NCBI GenBank assembly: GCA_964019155.1
Contig: OZ025239.1
Location: 9,226,274 to 9,290,273 of the forward strand
DNA from: Osedax fenrisi
Lineage: Eukaryota > Annelida > Polychaeta > Sabellida > Siboglinidae
Length of the DNA: 64,000 nt
Direction of reading: 5' to 3'
The notes under the pieces are model-generated. The model had not been told where the DNA came from. It searched no databases and saw only the letters and a program-made list of their open reading frames with translations. The number at the start of each line of letters is the position of its first letter. Position 1 is the stretch's first letter. The translations under genes and the position numbers were made by a program. Below, piece by piece: positions 58,183-64,000 of this stretch.

Positions 58183-58252
58183 CTCGATAAACTGAATCGT
58201 ACGTGAGATGTGAGTTCAAGCGAAGGATCAGCCGAATAGAAACTGCGCCACG
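58183..58252 (-). CDS. Candidate 70-bp exon
   Basis: A GC-richer minus-strand island with acceptor TTGACTGGCTAG| and donor ATCGAG|GTAACTCC. One open frame reads WRSFYSADPSLELTSHVRFS; a second (RGAVSIRLILRLNSHLTYDS) is also open. The size is like the SMB gene exons, but nothing else ties it to that gene. Confidence 0.3.
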
Positions 58253-58445
58253 CTAGCCAGTCAAGGAAATGATATTTAATAAAGTATCATGCAATATATG
58301 TATTTTTATTTTCATTATCGTAATATTGTTAATTTATTTATTGATGACACCAGTATTAGTAGATTTAATCGTACAATAAAAACATCGATAGTAACAAGTG
58401 AAATATATAAGTGCACGAATACATAAATATGAACTATAGTTCAGG

Positions 58446-58770
58446 TATACCTGTGTGGCTCAGTTGCTAAGGCGTCAGACACACAAGCAGTAGGACACAG
58501 GTTCGAGCCTCGTCCTGACCATTAATTAATTTTATAAAATGGGTCTTAAAATATTACTTAGAAGTTATCTTATATAATTGTGTATAAATAAATAATCGGC
58601 TCTCGTTAAAACCATGGATGCATTAATATGAGAGCGGCTTCGAAGGGACATTATAATGTATATATCTATAGAGCCATATATGGTTATAAGTGAAAACTTC
58701 ATCTAAGTTCCTGGATGGGATGAAAGGACTCCACCAAATAAAAATAACAATAACAATAACAATAAAAATT
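58446..58770 (+). mobile_element. tRNA-derived SINE, copy 4 (best preserved)
   Basis: The head has an A box (GTGGCTCAGTTGCTAAGGCG) and a B box (GGTTCGAGCCTCG) at tRNA spacing. The body contains TCTCGTTAAAACCATGGATG, GAGAGCGGCTTCGAAGGGAC, GGTTATAAGTGAAAACTTCA and TGGGATGAAAGGACTCCACC. It ends in an (AACAAT)n tail at 58745-58766. Transcription by RNA polymerase III is expected from the boxes. Three further copies lie at 10845, 16573 and 43821. Confidence 0.88.
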
Positions 58771-59437
58771 AAAATATATAAAATATTATAGCTTACTTGT
58801 AGATTTGAGCGGAGTAAGGATGGAAATTGTAATCAGCAGTGAGTTGGATTAGGGGTAAAGTTATGTAGGAAATAAGGTTCAGTAATGATAAGGATTGTAT
58901 ATAATTTAAGAAGAGTTTATTGGTATAGTCTGAGAGATAGTAGGTCGGTGTAGTTCTCTAAACTTGTACACACTGGTATACAGGGAAGACAGAGTTAGTA
59001 GGTTAAATAAGTATAAAGTAGGTTATGTTTGATCTATTTAGTAAGAGATTAAGGTTAATTTAAGGTTAATTAGTATGGAGTATCTTTACCAGTTAATATT
59101 GAGTTACATTAAGCGGTAAAATACAAGTACTTAGTAAGGAGTTTAGTAATGGGTAATTCGATATATAAAATTATTTTTGTATATTATATTAATTTGATTG
59201 TATGTGCACATATCTCCCTGGAGATATGTAATTAGGTAAGTCAATAGAATAATGTATGGTGTGAAGTCAATGCGTTTAACTTTAGTCATGGGGATTAGTA
59301 GATAATTATTAACGTAGAGTATTAGGAAATTAGGAGTTATGTCTTGTGCTTATGTCAGACTTTAAGGGACGGGTGCTTTTATGCTATGTTAGATTTAATG
59401 AGATAAGTAACATACAAATTAGATAAGTTATTTTTAG
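58771..59437. other. Non-coding DNA
   Basis: Low-C sequence on the plus strand with AGTAGGT/TTAGTAAGG words. No gene is recognised; it may be the body of an unidentified repeat. Confidence 0.4.
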
Positions 59438-59548
59438 TAGTAATAGTAATAGTAATAGTAATATTAATAGTAATAGTAATATTAATAGTAATAGTAATAG
59501 TAATAGTAATAGTAATAGTAATAGTAATAGTAATAGTATTAATAATAG
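59438..59548. repeat. (AGTAAT)n microsatellite
   Basis: About 17 hexamer units with a few AGTAATATTAAT interruptions. Confidence 0.95.
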
Positions 59549-59564
59549 TTATAGTAATCTAATA

Positions 59565-60440
59565 TAACAAATAATGGACCTAGATGCTGGAACAATCTTC
59601 CAATGTCTCTAAAAATCTATTTATAGTAGTAATACATTAAAACAATTTTGTATTAAAATTAAGAATCTAATATATACAGTTTTTATATGCTAACATTATA
59701 TTATTCACCAGATCCTACACGATCTCAATATCCAAGCTCAGAATTAATGCATTAATGCATTAATGCATTAATGCAGCTTGGAATGGAAAAGTCATTTGTC
59801 CATTTATTACCCTTTATTATTTTATTAAAATTATTTATATACATTTTATTATATAAAACTTTTTTTTCTCGTAATTCTACTAACATGTTGAGTATTTGAG
59901 TAATTGAGTTTGCTTACTCACTGTATTATTTATTATTACTTATAAGTATGATTTATTTTTATTTTTTGGTATGTACGTATTTGAATAGTGCGTAGATGTA
60001 TGCATGTAGCTTGCTTGTGATTGCCAGGGGGTATTGTCTAATTGATCATGTGACGATTATGTCAACAAAACATTACAATTTATGGATTTAACAACCCAGG
60101 GCCTGACCAACCCATATGGGCCTGACCAAACCGAGACTTCACGCATGGTTTGGTTTGGCAATTCCTCAATGTACGTTACTTGCACGGCTGCATGCATGCA
60201 TCTATATCACTTTACATATTATGTTACGTTATGTGACTTCATTATCGATATAAGATATATTATCATATCTCGACTATTACCATTATACTGTTACTACTAC
60301 TATTATTATTATTATTATTGTTGTTATTATTATTATTATTATTATTGTATTAAGGGTATCCTTAGTATAAGCTAAACATAGCTTCTGGGCATCCCTCCGA
60401 TTATTATAGCAAATATTCGGTAAATAAAATGCATTCATTC
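59565..60440 (+). pseudogene. LINE 3' end, plus strand
   Basis: NNGPRCWNNLPMSLKIYL, then NTLKQFCIKIKNLIYTVF, stop: the terminal block of a LINE. The 3' UTR has ATGCATTA repeats at 59746-59773 and a conserved-looking stretch (GGGCATCCCTCCGATTATTA at 60388-60407), and ends AATAAAATGCATTCATTCAA at 60440, directly followed by (AGTAAT)n. The frames at 60080-60375 and through the hexamer are not genes. Confidence 0.65.
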
Positions 60441-60690
60441 AATAGTAATAGTAATAGTAATAGTAATAGTAATAGTAATAATAGTAATAGTAATAATAAT
60501 AGTAATAGTAATAGTAATAGTAATAGTAATAGTAATAGTAATAGTAATAATAATAGTAATAGTAATAGTAATAGTAATAGTAATAGTAATAGTAATAGTA
60601 ATAGTAATAGTAATAATAATAGTAATAGTAATAGTAATGGTAATAGTAATAGTAATAGTAATAGTAATAATAGTAATATTAATAATAATA
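60441..60690. repeat. Long (AGTAAT)n microsatellite shared by two LINE tails
   Basis: About 40 hexamer units with AATAAT interruptions. A plus-strand LINE ends into its left side and a minus-strand LINE ends into its right side. Confidence 0.95.
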
Positions 60691-60699
60691 TATAATTTA

Positions 60700-61405
60700 T
60701 TAGGTAAACAAAACAAAAAAAATAAACAAAAATAATGAAGAAAAAATAGATATAAATTGATACCCATAACGACTAGTACAAAAATAAACATTGGGTTTAC
60801 AATTAATAAAAAAACGCCTTGGATTATGCATGCTGAACATAAGATATATGAATAGTATATGCGAATATGCGTATATTATTTGAAGTAAAATAAAAACAAC
60901 AGAAAAGAAAATCAGAACTCTCATCTCCTCCATAAAGATAACACTGATTAAGATCGGAGGTCTAGGGTTAAAGGTGGGATAACCCATATAAGGTGGATCA
61001 GGCCCCAAGGGTTATTCATTCACTTAATGTAGTAGTATTGGCATATCCTGACATAAAAACCAGCATCACCAATACAGTAACTTTGAGAATTCTGATCATC
61101 TAATTATACTATGAATCATTAAGGCTTTAAAAGAAAAACAGTTTCACATTGTAATATCAAATCGGGTAGTTTGTTCCAATCTGAAGATATTATATTAACA
61201 AAGTAGTTGAATAGTGGTTTGGTCCTTGATTTCATTCTACTTATCTTTATTGACGGGTCCCTGCTAGATGATACGTATGTATTCATGATGTCCGACACCG
61301 GCACATCAACATATCCTTTGATGATTTTATAAGCCAGAGTAAGATAAGCAATAGTTCTGCATTGGGAGAGTGGATGTAAATTTAAGAATTTTAATCGATC
61401 AGAAT
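60700..61405 (-). pseudogene. 5'-truncated LINE 3' end, minus strand
   Basis: Minus strand: HPLSQCRTIAYLTLAYKIIK, GYVDVPVSDIMNTYVSSS, RDPSIKISRMKSRTKPLFNY, FVNIISSDWNKLPDLI, stop at 61119. The reading frame is clean over about 95 codons. The 3' UTR has GGGGCCTGATCCACC and TATATGGGTTATC, which resemble the 3' UTR of the opposite LINE at 60095-60130, so both belong to related families. Confidence 0.75.
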
Positions 61406-61419
61406 AATTTTAAATTTTA

Positions 61420-62965
61420 ATAATACTAATAATAATAATAATAATAAAAATACTATAAATGATATTATATTCACTAGAGAAATGGTTATAAAATGCTTAT
61501 GTAAACTTTCTAATTCATGTACAATTCCGCCTGAATAAATACCATCTTATATTCTAAAAAAAATCTCATGTGACTTATCATTACCATTATCTATAATATT
61601 TAACAAATCTATTGAAATTGGTTCATGTCCTATAAAATTGAAATATAGTTTTATAACATCGATTTTTAAGAAAGGTGATCCCCCTAGAGGGAAATTTCTA
61701 TAGAAAAGAAAATTATACACCAATTTCTATAACTAGTATTATATCTAGAGTATTTGAACGATTAATTACAAAACACATTCAATTATTTCTACTGAAAAAC
61801 TCACTTTTATCAAGTGGTAAGTCGGTAGAGTTACAATTATTGGATTGCCTAAAGAAATGGACCTCTGCCATAAATTATAACAAATATATTGATATTGTAT
61901 ATTTTGATTTCAAAAAAGCGTTTGATAAAGTCTTGCATATAAAACTTTTAATAAGATATAGGTATAACTGGTAATATATTAAAATGGATCGAATGTTTCC
62001 TAACCAATAGGAAACAATCTGTAAAAATAAATAATTCGTATTCCAAATTCAAAAATGTACTATCAGGTGTGCCCCAAGGTTCATTTATTGGACCTTTACT
62101 TTTCATAATTGTCATTAATGATATAACTAATCTATTAACTGATAAAATTAAAATAGATTTATTTACAGATGACACTAAAATACATTTACAATCTAATAAC
62201 ATATCGGATAGAAAACTGATGCAATTACCAATTAACTCATTTCTATCATAGAGCAAAAACTGGCAACTTGATATAGCACCAAACAAAACAAATCTAATGT
62301 CATTAAATAGTATTCTAGTACCAACATATTATATAGAAAATAAACTTATTAATAACTGTATTTCAAATAAATATCTAAGTATAATATTTGACAATTATTT
62401 ATATTTTAATAAGCATATAATAGAGTGTTGTAGATGTGCTCTAATGACTATTAATAATGTATTTAGATGCTTTATAACCAGCGATGTTACAATGATTTTA
62501 AAGGCTTATATTACATATGCTCGGCCTAAACTAGAATATGCCACAACTGTTTGGAATCCTAGTCTTAAAGCAAGACGTTATAATGGAATAACCGACAAGC
62601 TCGAAAGTATTCAGAGATTATTCACAAGGAGGCTATTTGGTACTTGTGGACTAAAATAAACTAGTTATAATGAACGACTAATCTACCTTGGACTAAAATC
62701 TCTCGAACTACTGAGTATCCACAAAGACCTGATAATGACATTCAAGCTAGTTAATAATCTATGCAAGTGTGACTACTCTGAAATATTATATTTTACAAAC
62801 ACAAATTCTATAACACGTGGCCATGGCTAAAAACTCCTGGCTAGTAAGTCACGAACAAATATAGATATGAACTATCTAAATAACCGTATAATAAATATAT
62901 GGAACAATCTTGATTATGAAACAGTTCATTCTTTGAACTGTTTTAAATCTCATTTAAAATATATA
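61420..62965 (+). pseudogene. LINE RT and C-terminus, plus strand, frameshifted
   Basis: IFKKGD, then YTPISITSIISRVFERLI at 61710, VYFDFKKAFDKVLH at 61898, GVPQGSFIGPLLFIIVINDI at 62068, LFTDDTKIHL at 62158, ISNKYLSIIFDNYLYFNKHI at 62350, YARPKLEYATTVWNPS at 62515 and RIINIWNNLDYETVHSLN at 62887. At least four frameshifts or stops separate these blocks, and FADD is FTDD. It ends in (TA)n at 62968-62996. Confidence 0.85.
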
Positions 62966-62999
<34 letters not shown>

Positions 63000-63010
<11 letters not shown>

Positions 63011-64000
63011 CATCAGATTTGGCATAAAGCCAGGGTGAATGAAAAAGCATGGCTTGTCAAGTCGTTCACCCATTAAGATAATGAGGAGAGAAATTTAAAT
63101 AAATAAAAGCAATAAACGAGTGTAATAAATTATATATAATTGAATCAAAATAAAAAAATCAAAATCAAAATTTTTTAAATATATATTTTTAAAAATGTCG
63201 GTTAAAAATTCTAAATAAACAAGTTTAACAATAAAATTTATATTTTCGTATATACTGGCAAAATTAAACTTTTATAATTCAATACTTGAATAGGTATTCC
63301 TAAGACTTACCTTTGAAAAAAATAGTATTATTTTATTTCATTATTGTAAGCATTTGCTTTCCACCAAAAATTAATCATATACATATAAAACAAGTCAATA
63401 TATTATTAAAATATCAAAAAAGTGGTAATTATTAAATACAAATATTAAAGAACTACAATAATAATATAAAAAACTCCTCAAAATCTAAATCATCATTTAA
63501 TAAAATTTACATAAAAGATAACCATAAAAATAAATTATAAATAAAATAGATATAAATATATATACAAGTAATATAATATTTACTACCTTAAGATAGTCAA
63601 AGTTTAATACATTTAAGATTATATTTAAAAATTAATATCATTAATTATTTATCATTAGTCATAATTAGTAAAAGATACAAAAATATATAAGTATAAACAC
63701 ACAAATTGACACAAACAATATATATATATATGGACATAACAAAAAAACATCAACATATTAAAATAAATATAAAATAAATATTAAATTAAAATTAAATATA
63801 TATTTTTTTGAAATGTTTCGAAAATAATTTAAAATTAGAAATGTTAATTAATGAACTTGGAAGATTATTCCAGTACTTTACGCCAATATTTGTTAAACGA
63901 AATAGGTTTCTAGAAGTTCTAGATGCCTTTCTAATAAATTTATTACAATAATTTTTATTTTTAATAAGTCTGATTTGCAAATTAATCGGTAATTTATTAT
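63000..64000 (-). pseudogene. LINE C-terminus and 3' UTR with terminal hairpin (continues past window)
   Basis: Minus strand: NYCNKFIRKASRTSRNLFRL, TNIGVKYWNNLPSSLINI, SNFKLFSKHFKKIYI, stop at 63792: the end of an intact-looking RT protein, cut by the window edge. The 3' UTR (63791-63000) aligns with 56343-57181. It ends with the hairpin GGGTGAA/TTCACCC (63033-63039 and 63065-63071), then GGCTTTATGCC, then TTATTATTA and (TA)n. Confidence 0.8.

Noticed and set aside
60429..60791. Long open frames on both strands through 60.43-60.79 kb
   Set aside because: Poly-(Ser-Asn) and poly-(Ile-Thr) translations of the (AGTAAT)n microsatellite.
1..64000. A UGA-reassigned genetic code, suggested by the two LINE TGAs
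   Set aside because: Cysteine is encoded by TGT/TGC throughout the exons and RT frames, no other frame needs TGA as sense, and the SMB gene and other LINEs read normally with the standard code.

Overview
This window is a very AT-rich stretch of animal (metazoan) nuclear DNA. The evidence is long introns with GT-AG borders, a somatomedin-B type extracellular domain split over small exons, tRNA-derived SINEs, many non-LTR retrotransposons (LINEs), MITEs, and dozens of (TA)n microsatellites. There is no bacterial or organellar gene organisation, no rRNA and no CRISPR. The species cannot be named from the sequence; an AT-rich invertebrate fits best.

Host gene. The only host gene I can support lies on the minus strand between about 26.7 and 8.6 kb. 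It is a chain of small, relatively GC-rich exons (26524-26723, 19896-20031, 18561-18652, 17980-18142, 16233-16446, 12143-12344, 10660-10801, 8602-8689) separated by introns of about 0.4 to 6.5 kb. Six consecutive junctions keep the reading frame. The second to fourth exons join into a somatomedin-B (SMB) domain. Further exons carry a cysteine motif (YRN-V-YCVLC) and many N-glycosylation sequons. It looks like the ectodomain of a secreted or receptor protein. Possible further minus-strand exons lie at 54.7-54.9 and 58.2 kb. No start, signal peptide, transmembrane bundle or final exon was found, so the gene is incomplete here.

Mobile DNA by region. 0.6-5.1 kb: a nearly full-length minus-strand CR1/L2-like LINE (zinc finger, ORF1, APE endonuclease, reverse transcriptase). 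The whole of its 4 kb coding region is one frame broken only by two TGA codons. 5.8-10.5 kb: LINE fragments and a MITE. 10.8-20 kb: introns of the host gene holding two SINEs, an RTE-like LINE, a possible solo LTR, a nested palindrome and a MITE. 20-31 kb: very AT-rich DNA with hAT-like, GGGGAAA-TIR and pogo-like MITEs. 31-41 kb: stacked minus- and plus-strand LINEs. One older LINE is split by a younger LINE with a restriction-like endonuclease that sits between two (TA)n tracts, and another is split by a repeat-rich insertion. 42-54 kb: a perfect 132-bp palindrome, several MITEs, a SINE, a 27-copy 22-bp satellite and a fold-back element. 54-64 kb: LINE ends, a second GGGGAAA element, two LINE 3' regions carrying a conserved hairpin next to (TA)n, a SINE, and two places where LINEs meet tail to tail on a shared microsatellite.

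Main points for a second look: the two in-frame TGA codons of the LINE; recurrent coupling of LINE ends to (TA)n tracts; the conserved 3' hairpin; the SMB gene built from very small exons; and the long zero-spacer palindrome. Exon borders, element limits and family names come from reading the sequence by eye, without database searches.
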